In this document: positions 20,410 to 32,909 of the stretch, piece after piece | How positions within the stretch are numbered: position 1 is the first letter of the stretch | Layout: every line of letters starts with the position of its first letter | Source: Lycorma delicatula | Taxonomy: Eukaryota > Arthropoda > Insecta > Hemiptera > Fulgoridae | Assembly: GCF_047948215.1 (NCBI RefSeq) | Contig: NC_134460.1 | Location: forward strand, 10,535,501 to 10,599,500 | DNA: 64,000 nt | Reading direction: 5' to 3' | The notes under the pieces: generated by a model | Database searches by the model: none | Seen by the model: the letters and a program-made list of their open reading frames with translations, nothing else | What the model was told of the DNA's origin: nothing | Translations under genes and position numbers: made by a program

Positions 20410-22285
20410 AACAACAGTTTTATTTTGGAAATATTCACTAATGGGCTTCATTTTCACATCTTTTAATTTATTAATAATTTGGTTAGCTTTCTGTCACTGT
20501 TTTCTTAATGTGTTGATTTTGTTATTAAAAGAAATAAGTGGTACTTAGAAATATTATTCTAATTTTATATACTTGTGTTATTAATTTGTGTTTTTTGTCT
20601 GCATTAGTTTTATTTAAACAATATGTTTAAATAAATATGTTTAAACAATATGTTTAAATAAAGTAAATAAATATAGTGAAATGATTAAATTAGATTAAAA
20701 ATAAGTATAGTTACATGAAAAGAAACTAAGTAAACCATATTATCAACCATTGAGTTTAATAAACCATTTACGTTATTGTAAAAAAACCAGTCACAAAAAC
20801 AACTAATCGTCTCAAAGGGTTGGATACCAATGGTCAGTCAAATATAAAATTTATAATCTATACTAACAAAATATAGTAGCTTATTATAAGCATCAGTTAG
20901 TCCTATTACAATGAAAATACTAGGAAAAATGTTAATCCCTCTACAGTTGTTACATATATATATGTTTGCTTATTTATTTAAAACCATTTAAATTTAAGTA
21001 AATATTTGTTTCATCTGACGTACTAAATTGTGAACAAAATTTTGATTATTTTCAATCTTATTTAAAATTAACACACAAAATGTTCATGATTTTGCAATTC
21101 TTTAACTCCAATTTATATGGGAGAATTCAAATCTTTGAGAATATTTTTCATAAAATTGCAATACTACATGATTTAAGGATGATTGTGTCAGACTTTGCTA
21201 ACAGCAACTCTTTCAAACGGTTTCAAAATTTGTAATTGTGAGAAATGTACTTGTTTTACTGGTAGGTCTTTGTGCTAAGGATGTTTCTCATAATTCCAGA
21301 CCCAAATATTTACCTCATGTGCAGATGGGACAGGATCATGATGATGAAATTAAAATGTTGGTAAAACTTCCCATGAATGACTTTGGCTCTGTCACAATTT
21401 TTTATGATTTTACAATGAACACATGTTGTACATCATTCCACTGTTCCATGTAAACTATTGCCAATAATGTAGTTGTGCAATAGTATATATACAGACATGC
21501 TTACATAAACTGTAGTCTTGCCAACATTGCAAAGAAAATTTTCCATTCCTTTGATCTATCTTTATAAAAAAAAAACAATCCAATAGACACTATAACAATA
21601 ATAAAAAATAATTATAATAGTACACTACTACTACTAAACCTTGAAATATTAATTTAAGTTCATTAATAAAATATTAAATTAAATAAATATTAATTTAAGT
21701 TTAATTAAGTTCACTAACATTCAAAAAGGAATGTTAGTGAAGAGATATCAAATATTATATTTGATATGTTACAGAAAGTTGTGAGAAACTTTAGTGGAGG
21801 CTTAAAGAATACATATTCACAAGAGGTGGATATTTGAAGGTTACAATTTTTATAGGATATTGGTTTTAAGGACTTTTGTAAGTGGCTTTTGTAAATCATG
21901 TGAATAAGATTAAACAAGGTTTTTTGGTTTTCATTTTTATCTTTTAAATTTTCCCATTCTTTTGAGCCACCTGTACAAATTCTAATTCTCTGAAAGTTAA
22001 AATGTTTGTTTTTTCTCAGCATATTGTGAGTATTAAACTTGTATAATATATTTTTAACTTATTTAAATTGGTATGGTGTTAACTTTTTGTACTGGTTACA
22101 TTAGAATAATTATCACTTATATAACAATTTCACAATAAAACTTTCACTGTTTTGATTATCGTGCATTCTTTTATCCTTAAAAGTTTTGCAACATATTGCA
22201 GAAAAAAGAATTCTATTGAAAGATTAGTTCTAAATAAAATGCAGCAAATAAAAAATAATCTTTTGTACTGATAAATTAATTCATC
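20410..22285. other. intergenic region downstream of ppk gene 1
   Basis: AT-rich; nothing firm. A 71-codon + frame at 21238-21453 is preceded by a Cys-rich reading but matches no family I know. Confidence 0.4.
20630..20635 (+). promoter_or_regulatory. candidate polyadenylation signal of ppk gene 1
   Basis: AATAAA about 220 bases after the stop codon, in a patch of TTTAAATAAA repeats (20607-20670). In DNA this AT-rich the hexamer occurs often by chance, so this is only positional support. Confidence 0.3.
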
Positions 22286-22289
22286 GCAG

Positions 22290-22430
22290 AAGCTTACCAA
22301 GAAGCTTGTATGTGGGAATATGAAGATAGAAATTTGTAGCGTATGAAAAGTGCCATGCCTGATCAGTATTTGAATGTGAAACCTCCAGAGAAAAGGCCAA
22401 GACTCTCATGGCCAAGGCTCATGGAAATTG
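22290..22430 (-). mobile_element. tRNA-derived SINE-A, copy 3 (degenerate)
   Basis: TTTGTAGCGTATGAAAAGTG, CCATGCCTGATCAG, GTGAAACCTCCAGAG, AAAAGGCCAAGAC parallel the - strand SINE at 5640-5740. The B box has mutated. Confidence 0.65.
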
Positions 22431-22434
22431 GGAT

Positions 22435-24480
22435 TTTCTTTTAAAATATTTTTTTTAATAATTTTATTATAATTATAAATTTAACAGATAGATATTACTA
22501 ACATATTAGTTAAACCAAAAGATAAGGTGGTCCATTTTTGCCAAGTAACATTCACACCTTTCATTTTAGAAAAGGGACTAATGCTGTGATAGACTTAAAA
22601 TAATTTATTGTTTGTGTAATTTGCAAATTTTTGTAATATTTGGCTCAGGATCCTCTTAACTGGTGTAAAAACATTAATTAGTATTGATTTTTTTTTAACC
22701 ATTTGACTGGTTAGATCCTATTACCATTGCTTTCTTTTCTGTGATAATCTTTTAACCCAAGATATAATTATTGCATCATATATATTCAGTAATCTGTTTT
22801 ACATTTTCATTTGTTGTCTTGTACAGTTTTTACCTTCTGCAGATTTCTCTGTTATCAAATTAACTACATCTGGATGTCAATGACCAGTGTACCATCCTAT
22901 TTCATATTTTACAAAATTCTGCTACAAAAAACCGAAAGGTAGATATTGTGGTAAATTTTAAAAAAAATCTACTACATTTTCTGAAGTAAAAATCATTGAT
23001 TTAAAAAAATTTTTTTTGTATTGTTTATTTTTATTATTTGATAATTTAGTTCTGTTATTTGAAAATGACATTATTTTGATTGAAAAATGCGTTTCTCATT
23101 ATTACATACATTACTTGTTTTAAAAAATATCAGTCTTTTTTATTGTTATATGCCTTTGTATATGTTTAATATGTATTTAATAAAAGAAAAAAGTTTAATT
23201 TTATCTGTTATCTAATTTTTAATTCTATATTAGATATTCTTACAGACTTACATTTTACATTATTAATATATCACCAGCAATTTATGTTCTTGTATAGTAT
23301 TGTATATTTATTACAAAAAATTTAATTTACACCATATGTACTAATAATTAATAGTCAGTTCTGTAAAAATTTTGCTAATTCTTATAAAACCTTTTATTCC
23401 ATTATTTTATAAAAAGTTGTTAACATTTTCAAGTGTTTTATAACACTTTACCTGTGTTTTAATTTACTGAATAAATAATATTTTTGTTATGTATACTAAT
23501 ATTCTTCTTTGATTATCCTAGTATGTTTTCTGTGTGCTTAATTTTATTTTTTCGTCTGCGCTTTCGTTATTATAATCTTTTATAAAAATCTGTTTTCAAT
23601 TAAGCATCTCCAATAATTGCTATTCGCAGCATATACTTTTAAATTTTAGACTCAATTTTGATTTTTTTACGGTTCTGTATATCTGATCTGTTATATTTAA
23701 GTGAAACTTAATGAATTTTATGTTCTTTTAAAAGAGCCTTTCCAAATCTGTGGAAAGTATGTTCTGTGGAAGCGAGAATATAATCTATAATTTTGTATCC
23801 AAAAATCAACCTTCAGAAATTAAGATGTATGAATTTTGCAACTTGAGAAAAAATTTAAATGGTGTTTTAAAATGTATGCAGTAAATTTTTTAGGGTCTTT
23901 AATATTTTATTTATTTAGTGGTTTTGAGGTGGCTACGTAGATGTTTCAGGAAACTTCAATCAATGTAACCAGCTGTTGATGGTTTTTAAATAATTATTGT
24001 TTTTCTTTAAAACTTATACATGGGGTATAACATAAATACTTGTAGTGTATTTGGTCAAACTATATTTACAGTAATATCTGTTTTTACTCTGTGTTTTAGT
24101 TTATAATTTTTTTCAATTACAATATTTTCAACTAACATATATTATATTAACCGTCATTCTAAGTTGCCTTTAGCCAGGGTGAACTATCTTTAAAATTTTG
24201 TGTATTTCTAAATTTACTGTTATTTCTTGTACAGTAGTAAATAATTCAGCAAAGTTAAATTGGCTTAATCTATACCTTAAAGTTTCTTTGAAAAATGTGG
24301 TTGCTTGACCTGGAACTCATATGCCATGATGAATTGTATACCAGATCGAGATATTATCATTACTGTTTAACCGTGTGATAAATCTCATACTGCAATGTAA
24401 AATTCAAAATATCACATTATTACTTCCCGTTTCAAAAAATAAAACAGCACATGGTCCAAAAATATAGATAATGCCAGTAA
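22435..24480. other. intergenic, AT-rich
   Basis: No coding signal. At 22684-22720 a T-tract followed by CATTTGACTGGTTAGAT resembles the 3' tail shared by the two young LINEs (T-tract then CATTTGACTGGTTTGAT), so a LINE stub is possible. Confidence 0.35.
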
Positions 24481-24495
24481 ACTTTATAAATACAT

Positions 24496-24499
<4 letters not shown>

Positions 24500-24535
<36 letters not shown>
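24500..24535. repeat. (TA)n microsatellite
   Basis: About 17 uninterrupted TA units. Confidence 0.9.
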
Positions 24536-24542
<7 letters not shown>

Positions 24543-24949
24543 TTATGAAAGTAAATTAAATATAGATTTATAAAAAACTTAATTTTTATAATTTAGTTTT
24601 AAATTCTATGTCTAAATATCTTTGCATCTAAATTTTAAATATCATTAAAAAAAAGGGTGCTCATTATATTTATAGCAAAGTGTGCTAAAAAAATCTGTAG
24701 TTAGAGTAATTTATATACTGCTATCATATAAAAGTATCAGTAAGGAGATTTTAAACTAGTGCTGCTGTTTTAGCAGTTTTAGAGGAGTTTTCAGTATATC
24801 TAAAATAACATTACTATCTCCATTTTAGCATAATTCATCATACCAATAGATTGTTTTATATCAGCTGGAGGTTCAGAAAAAACAAATGTTTTGACACCAC
24901 ATTTTTTTTAAATTAGTTAAAAACAGCTGAGATATGAGCAAAATTATTT

Positions 24950-27900
24950 AAGTGAATGGCAAAAGTTTCACGAACTCTGTCATTTGCCATACAAAGTCCA
25001 CCTCTCAATTGGTCCTTTACAACTTTATCATACTATTTTAATATTGGCTGATCCAGCAGTTTTCTTCCCTTCCGTGTAGCCCTCATTACTATTATGCTTG
25101 TTCCTTCTTTTCTTTTTAAGACATGACCCAACCAACTTATAGTTTTATACACCACTGTTTTTGACATACACAAGATAACACTTTATAGACATCAGCTTTT
25201 TGCATGCAACCAGGCATCTACTGGGATTAGCTAACCTTGACTGAATTTCTTCTTCTTCTGAATCTGTGTTCTTGATAATCACAACAAGATACTTAAACCT
25301 ATTAACATACTCTACTATCAGCCTTCATATTTGGTAATTAGTGTTTCTAGCCCTACTTACACTTCTTCCGAAATGAACTATTTTAGTTTTCTCATCATTC
25401 ATACGTAGTACAACTTTTTTGGTTTCTTTAATGAATGTTTCTGCTAATACTCTAAGATCTTCCATTGTTTCAGATATAATCACTACGTCATCCGTAAATG
25501 CTAATATGTTTAAGTCCCTTCCCAATTTTAAATATCTTTTCAAGCTATTTATTTGTTCTCTGTAAAGCTTATTCCACTGCTACATTAAAAAAAATTGTGG
25601 AGAGCTTTTACCCTGCCTCACCATAGTATTTATAAGGCAATTTCCAGATATATCTCCATCCACCTTCACCTTTGCCCTTGACTCTGTAACACACATTTCT
25701 ATTAGCCTAAAATTAACTTTCTTGGTATCCCATGTTTCTCCATACTCTTCCTTAACCCATTTCTATATATACTTTCCTATGCTTTCTTAAAATTTATGAA
25801 TTCTGCAAAAAACCTCGATATTGAATTCCCAATACTTTGATATTGATTGGTGTAATGAGAAAGTTTTTTCAACTGCAGGCCTTCCTTTCATAAATCCAGT
25901 CGGTTGCTCTTCTATAATTGACTCACTATAATGATTGAACCTCATTAACAGTGTTTTAGAGAATAATTTATAAACTGTATTTAAAAGGGTGATGATAACT
26001 CTGTAATTTGAACACATATGCTTGTTCCCCTTTTTTTGGATAGGAACAATTATTACATCTTTCTACTCTTCTGGAATTGTTTCCTTATCCCAAATACTTG
26101 TATTATTCTGTGAATTTCCTTAATTAAACTTTTTCCCTCTCTTTATAAGATGTGTTATATTACAAAAAAAAATCACAACTGGTATCTTCTTTTCAGACCT
26201 CTCTACCTCATCTTCTGATGGTGGTAACACAAATGGTTGGACATGGTAATATTTTACTACTTCCTCATTACTGTCCTTTTCTACAGTTGAACAGATCTCT
26301 AAAATACTCTTTCCACGCTTTTAAAGCAGCTTCCCTCTCATCATGATGTATCTGTTTTTGACCGTTATTCCATAATTTCTAGCTGAGAAGCCAACCTTAA
26401 TAAATCATACAGGTCTTAGAATTCCCTGGTATTATTAGCTGTTCTATCATCCTCAGTACTTTTGAGATTCTCATCAATATATTCTCTTTTACATCTCTTG
26501 AGCAACTCTTGTTTATCTCTTCACAGCTTCTCTTAGCAGCTCCATTGATTGCTCTTCTTCCCCTTATTCTGTTTGGTTCTGAAGTCATTTCCATTATATT
26601 TCTCTTCATACAATCATATTTTGACATCTGCAAACCATGGGTTTTTTTCTTTTTTTCCCCCTTTTTACATAGCCTTCTGTTACAATATCTTTTACCACTT
26701 TTTGTAATCTTTGCCTTTACTTTTTCACATGTATCCTCTACATCTTGTTCATCAAGTTCTTGGTTCCTGTTTTGTAGTTTTATCTTGGAGTTCTTCTTCT
26801 GTATGTGGTATTATTTTGTCTGTTACTAATAACTTTTTCTACCCGCTGTCTTTTTCTTAATGTCTATTTACTTCCTTGCATAAAGTAAAGGAAGTATAAG
26901 TATTGTATTCATGAAAAATTTCGTTTTTCAGAGTTCAACAGAAATATTCACATTTTGATCATCACTGAATCCATTTTGACTATTTTTGGCATGACATCTA
27001 CATACGTATGTACGTATCTTGCCTAATTCAAAAACAATTAGCCATAGGCTGTTGAAATTTTGGATTTAGAATTGTTGTAACATCTAGTCGTGCATCTCCC
27101 CTTTTGATTGCAATTGACTGGATCAAAAGTGTCCAAAAAAGCCTGAAATCCAGAAAATTTGGATTTTGGACTTTTTCTTAACTGCAGTAATAAGTCCTCA
27201 TTGAAAGCTTTTCAACGATATATCATGAGTGGTACTTATTTTCATTGGCTCCAGAGTTATAGTCAAATAATTTTAATTAATGAAATATTTGGATCTTACA
27301 AGAGAAAAGCACATCGGTTCAAATCCGACTTATCTCCTTTTTTTTTAAATTTAAATATATTGATTTATTAATAATTATTAACCTCTGTTTTTATTACAAT
27401 AAATAATAATTCAATTAAAACAATAAAAAAAAAAAATATGAATAAATATCAGAAGTTATTAATGAAATAAAATTTGTTATACTATTAATTTAAAAAAAAA
27501 AATGTGTATATGTAATTTAATAGGTGTGCAAGGAAGTCATGTGATGTCCACATCAGATTTTTTGCCTAAGCTGTACCAAATCCACATAATGGTGTGTCCC
27601 AAACTCCATATCTCTTATGTCTAATATCTAAGAGTACATGATCTATTTGATTCTCAATTTTTCTATCTGGAGACACCCATGTAGTTTTATGGATTTCTTT
27701 TCTTGGAAACATTGTACTACAAACTTTCATATTCATTGTGCTTACAAGTCTTAAGCAATTATTGTTTGTTGAAAAATAATGACATTGATTTCCTACTATC
27801 TCCTTCCAAAGTTTTCCCTTCCCACCTTTGCATTTGCATCTTGAAGCACAGGTTTAATGTCATAGTTTGGCAGTTTGTTAATTACATCTTCTATTATTTG

Positions 27901-28215
27901 ATAAAAAGAATTCTCTCCACACTCAGCCTCCTCTATTGGTAAATAAATTCTTAACATTGATATATTTTTAAATCTTTATCTTAACCTAATACTGCACACT
28001 CCTTCGTTAATTGTTATAAAGCTTAACACTGTTACAGCCAATTTTTTACTTATAGCAAAGCCAGCCCCTTCAAGCATTTTCCATCTGCACTACCACTGCA
28101 GTTTATCACAAAATTTGATATAGATTTTTCCACCCTCTGGCCATGTGATTCCTTACAAAGCTACAATCTCCATTCTGTAATTATTTTAATTCATCTCACA
28201 AAATATCACATCTGC
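24950..28215 (-). mobile_element. old APE/RT LINE (family L-2), split by a later insertion
   Basis: - strand, 5' to 3'. Endonuclease at 28210-27540: ALQGITWPEGGKIY, VLQDANAKVGRENF, EIHKTTWVSPDRKIENQIDH. The inverted-repeat element 26870-27537 follows at the SDH site. Then the linker (LRKRQRVEKVIS), RT with YRVIITLLNTVYKLFSK (26017 on), QPTGFMKGRPAVEKTF, LNILAFTDDVVIISETMEDL (active site TDD, 25500), then ISWLGHVLKRKERTS near 25150. Gene order and motifs are those of RTE-like, APE-type non-LTR elements. Multiple stops; no intact ORF. Confidence 0.8.
26870..27537. mobile_element. nonautonomous element with 11-bp inverted ends, inserted in L-2
   Basis: ACTTCCTTGCA at 26870-26880 is the exact inverse of TGCAAGGAAGT at 27527-27537. 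The LINE reading resumes on both sides at the expected place, which supports a clean insertion. No ORF. Near one end the sequence CATCGGTTCAAATCCGACTT contains a Pol III B-box consensus with a short palindrome (TCGGTT...). A second GGAAGT sits just inside the left end. No target duplication is evident, so the element type is open. Confidence 0.65.
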
Positions 28216-28748
28216 TGCAATCTAGTGGATGCTAGCGCTCACCGGAGAGTTCCACTCGAATCTGATCCAAGGGAGGTCACATCATACTCAGTCCGAATAG
28301 ACTCCATTCTTTGTTTGAATGAACGATAGCTTCAATATTTTATTTAATTTTATATGTTAAGTTATACGTTATATTATAATTCATTTCATTTACTGTCAAG
28401 ACGACAATTCATTAAACCATTATTCAACAAACAACAAGGCGTTGTCTTCATTCATCACCTATGAATGTACAGTCCAACGTCGCTCTAAAATCTACCACAG
28501 AGAAGGGAAACTCCGTCTGCTGCCAGCCATCAGCAGGGTGAATCATATACAACCAACCAAAATATTAATTAAATTCTATACCTAATAAAACAATGTGCAT
28601 GCAGTATACAAGCAAATGAAATTCATCAATTAAGCAAAAATTGTTAGTTCTTTAAAAATTAAATCCCTTTCTCTTACTTTATTTTAATTTTTCCCAACGT
28701 ACAATATTTGAGCCTAATTACCTATTAGTGTAATTATTCAGTTTGAAC
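28215..28748. other. unassigned spacer between two LINEs
   Basis: Contains a moderately GC-rich stretch at 28225-28560 that looks foreign to the AT-rich surroundings but matches no family I can name. Confidence 0.35.
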
Positions 28749-28755
28749 TGTTAAA

Positions 28756-30922
28756 AAAATTTTTTTTTTTTTTCTTCAGTCATTTGACTGGTTTGATGCA
28801 GCTCTCCAAGATTCCCTATCTAACAAAATTCTTCTACCTCCATAATCTTTTCTCCTCCTATTTTCACATTCAGTGGTCCATCTTTGTTATTTCTACTACA
28901 TTTCATTACTTTTGTTTTCTTCTTGTTTATTTTCATGCGATAGTTCTTGCGTAGGACTTCATCTATGCTGTCCATTGTTTCTTCTAAATCCTTTTTATTC
29001 TCGGCTAGAATTACTATATCATCAGCAAATCGTAGCATCTTTATCTTTTCACCTTGTACTGTTACTCCGAATCTAAATTGTTCTTTAACATCATTAACTG
29101 CTAGTTCCATGTAAAGATTAAAAAGTAGATAGGGATTAAAAAGTAGAGATAGGGAACATCCTTGTCGGACTCCCTTTCTTATTACGGCTTCTTTCTTATG
29201 TTCTTCAATTATTACTGTTGCTGTTTGGTTCCCGTACATGTTAGCAATTGTTTTTCTATCTCTGTATTTGAACCCTAATTTTTTTAAAATGCTGATCATT
29301 TTATTCCAGTCTACATTATCGAATGCCTTTTCTAGGTCTATAAACGCCAAGTATGTTGGTTTGTTTTTCTTTAATCTTCCTTCTACTATTAATCTGAGGC
29401 ATAAAATTGCTTCCCTTGTCCCTATAATTTTCCTGAAACCAAATTGGTGTTCTCCTAACACTTCTTCCACTCTCCTCCCAATTCTTCTGTATAGAATTCT
29501 ATTTAAGATTTTTGATGCATGACTAGTTAAACTAATTGTTCTGTATTCTTCACATTTATCTGCCCCTGCTTTCTTTGGTATCATGACTATAACACTTTTT
29601 TTGAAGTCTGACGGAAATTCCCCTTTCCATAAATATTACACACCAGTTTGTATAATCTATCAATCTACAGGTATTCCGTCTATTCCAGGAGCCTTTCTGC
29701 CATTTAAATCTTTTAATGCTCTCTTAAATTCAGATCTCAGTATTGTTTCTCCCATTTCATCCTCCTCAACTTCCTCTTCTTCCTCTATAACACCATTTTC
29801 TAATTCATTTCCTCCGTATAACTCTTCAATATATTCCACCCATCTATCGACTTTACCTTTCGTATTATATATTGGTGTACCATCTTTGTTTAACACATTA
29901 TTAGATTTTAATTTATGTACCCCAAAATTTTCCTTAACTTTCCTGTATGCTCCGTCTATTTTACCAATGTTCATTTCTCTTTCCACTTCTGAACACTTTT
30001 CTTTAATCCACTATTCTTTCGCCAGTTTGCACTTCCTGTTTATAGCATTTCTTAATTGCCGATAGTTCCTTTTACTTTCTTCTTCACTAGCATTCTTATA
30101 TTTTCTACGTTCATCCATCAGCTGCAATATATCGTCTGAAACCCAAGGTTTTCTACCAGTTCTCTTTATTTCGCCCAAGTTTGCTTCTGCTGATTTAAGA
30201 ATTTCCTTTTTAACATTCTCCCATTCTTCTTCTACATTTTCTACCTTATCTTTTTTACTCAGACCTCTTGCGATGTCCTCCTCAAAAATATTCTTTACCT
30301 CCTCTTCCTCAAGCTTCTCTAAATTCCACCGATTCATCTGACACCTTTTCTTCAGGTTTTTAAACCCCAATCTACAATTCATTATCACCAAATTATGGTC
30401 GCTATCAATGTCTGCTCCAGGGTAAGTTTTGCAGTCAACGAGTTGATTTCTAAATCTTTGCTTAACCATGATATAATCTATCTGATACCTTGCAGTATCG
30501 CCTGGCTTTTTCCAAGTGTATATTCTTCTATTATGATTTTTAAAATGGGTGTTGGCAATTACTAAATTATACTTCGTGCAAAACTCTATAAGTCGGTCCC
30601 CTCTTTCATTCCTTTTGCCCAGCCGTATTCACCCACTATATTTCCTTCCTTGCCTTTTCCAATGCTTGCATTCCAATCTCCAACTATTATTAAATTTTCA
30701 TCTCCTTTTACGTGTTTAATTGCTTCATCAATCTCTTCGTATACACACACTACCTCATCACATCATGGGTGCTTGTAGGCATATAGACGTTAACAATCGT
30801 TGTCGGTTTATGTTTTGATGTTATCCTTATTACAATGATTTATCGCTATGCGTTTTGAAATACTCTACTCTCTTCCCTATCTTCTTTTTCATTATGAAAC
30901 CTATTCCTGCCTGCCCATTATT
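28756..30922 (-). mobile_element. young APE/RT LINE (family L-1), copy 1, 5'-truncated with internal deletion
   Basis: - strand, 5' to 3'. Endonuclease from 30922: GIGFIMKKKIGKRVEYFKTH, NERGDRLIEFC, YTWKKPGDTARYQIDYIMVK, GADIDSDHNLVI. Linker to 30011, a stop, then KVDRWVEYIEELY and LNGRKAPGIDGIP (29986-29660). RT at 29584-28820: MIPKKAGADKCEEYRTISL, YLAFIDLEKAFDNVDW, GVRQGCSLS, LRFADDIVILAENKKDLEE. The 3' end is a T-tract at 28760-28773 on + (poly-A tail). Against copy 2 it lacks 511 bp after the RT. Weak 7-bp flanks TGTTAAA occur at 28749-28755 and 30923-30929. Confidence 0.9.
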
Positions 30923-30929
30923 TGTTAAA

Positions 30930-32780
30930 CATTATAATAAAAATTTGTAGGATATTTATATTGGTTTTATGCATGATTAAATACAATCTGTTCTAAAAAA
31001 AAATATAATTGACGTTTCAAATAGCTCACCATTATATAAAGATAAATGTTTTAGATCAGATTTTACTGTATACTGTTATATATTTTTTATGTATTTCATA
31101 ATGATACATTTTTAATAATCATATTTTTTAAAAAAGCAGGTGCTTATTCAGATTTACAAATATTCATAATGTTATCAACAAATTATTGTGTGAATTATTT
31201 TTGGTTTGAAATGTCTGATACAATCTATATTTAACTATCTTTTATTCATGTAAATTTCTTAAAAAAAGTTTTTTTATAGAAGATAAAATTATAAGACAGT
31301 ATTTATCAAAGAATCTGTGTTTTTTGACGTGTTTACTTTTTAACACTATATACATTAGTTTATTCTTCATTATTTTCATTGCATTTTTCTTTTATCGTAA
31401 TAGACAGGCAGTAGGAATTAAGCTGTAGTAATAATCTTTTCATTGTTTTATGTTTTAAATAATCATATATATTTAAAACTACTTATACTGGAGTAGTTAT
31501 TTGTACACTATCATGGTAAACAGTATGTTATTTTAAATAATACTTTTATAATTCATGTATTTTTCAGACTTTTTATGGCTGTTCACTATATTATATGAAA
31601 AAGTTTTAATTAATCATTGAATATTTAAAGTAAATAGTTTAGACTATTTACTTTAGTAAATAAACTTTAGTTTAGACTATTAGACTGTTTAGTAAATAGA
31701 CGATTTGCTGACTATGTGATGAGCGATTTCGTGCTATTACTCCTTAGCTAATGATTACTATTTTTTTTTTTTTACTATGCACATAATTAAATTAACATTA
31801 TAGCTATGAATTTAGTTGTTATTTGTAAAATATCAATTTCATAATTGTAATGAAGTAGAAATGATTCCTATCTAGTTGCAACTAATATTCTCTAGTATGA
31901 ATATTTCTTTCTGTTAATTTGAGATTGAGTTATTACTAACTGTAGAAGTGTTAGTACATATTTTTAATAATTATTTGTTGCTTGATTTTATCCTTAAGAG
32001 TTGATAATAATAATATTTTCTTATATATAAATATATATTTAATTTTTTTTTGTTACTTATCTAAATACCCAGAAATATATATCCAGAAGATTTTTTGGTT
32101 CTACTGATTATCCTTCATTAATGATATTGTAGGTGGACCGTTCTTAATTCCACCAACCATAAAAAAATTTTATTTTATAGTTAAATATTATGTCTGATTT
32201 TAAAAAAAACACATACTAAGAACTTATGCTACTAAAAGTAGTTTTTTAAGTTTTATTATTGATGCTTAATAATCATATCGTTAGTCATATATTGAGTGCC
32301 GTTTTGGTCTATAAATAATCATCATCCATGAACATCATCATTTACCATACAAAATTTTCTTCATGAATCTAGTCAAAACTATAAAATTCCATTTATATTT
32401 TCACTGTAACTATATTCAGTTGACTTGAAAACTTAAGTGGAATAGTGACACCCCTTTTCAGCAAGCTCATTGATCCCTGACATTTAAAAATGTGAAAAAG
32501 TTAATTTATGATGGAATATTATGATTAAATTTAGAGAGCATTCTGACCAGCTTGAATTTTTAAAATAGTTTAAGAACATTATTCTTAATTTTATACATAA
32601 AATTGACGATAAGCTTCAAAATCCTGAAAATTTTTAGCTGTTTCTTGAGTTGCGTTTTTTATCACAGCTCTAATCCCCAATGTTTTCCTTTTGTCTCCCC
32701 AAAACAAAATATAATTTTAGATAAATCATTTGCAACAAGAATTATAAATTGTTCAAATGAATGAATTGAAGAATAAATCA
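30930..32780. other. intergenic, AT-rich
   Basis: No coding signal. Short self-complementary repeats of TTTAGACTATT and TTTACT occur at about 31628-31700. Confidence 0.4.
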
Positions 32781-32784
32781 TTCG

Positions 32785-32905
32785 TGCGATGTGTGCAGCC
32801 GCCTGGCACACCACCACTGGTCCGCTCTGCGCCAATAGAAGCTAAAATAAAAACGTGAGCACACACAACCACCAAACCCATGCACCATCCTTTTTTATGG
32901 GAATA
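32785..32905 (-). repeat. direct repeat DR-A (3' side of the GC-rich R1-type block)
   Basis: Shares with 36095-36220 the blocks GCACACCACCA, CTCTGCGCCAATAG, AGCTAAAATAAAAA, GAGCACA, GCACCAT and TTTTTTATG in the same order and orientation. The match stops at about 32900. On the - strand it could be the 3' end of the R1-type element. Confidence 0.7.
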
Positions 32906-32909
32906 ACCG

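Noticed and set aside
21238..21453. 71-codon + frame as a small gene
   Set aside because: No splice context, no recognisable domain, and composition like the surroundings.
27300..27325. tRNA gene at CATCGGTTCAAATCCGACTT
   Set aside because: Only a T-arm-like hairpin; no A box or cloverleaf partner was found at the right distance.
28873..30065. + strand open frames across the LINE
   Set aside because: They are shadows of the - strand APE/RT coding sequence.
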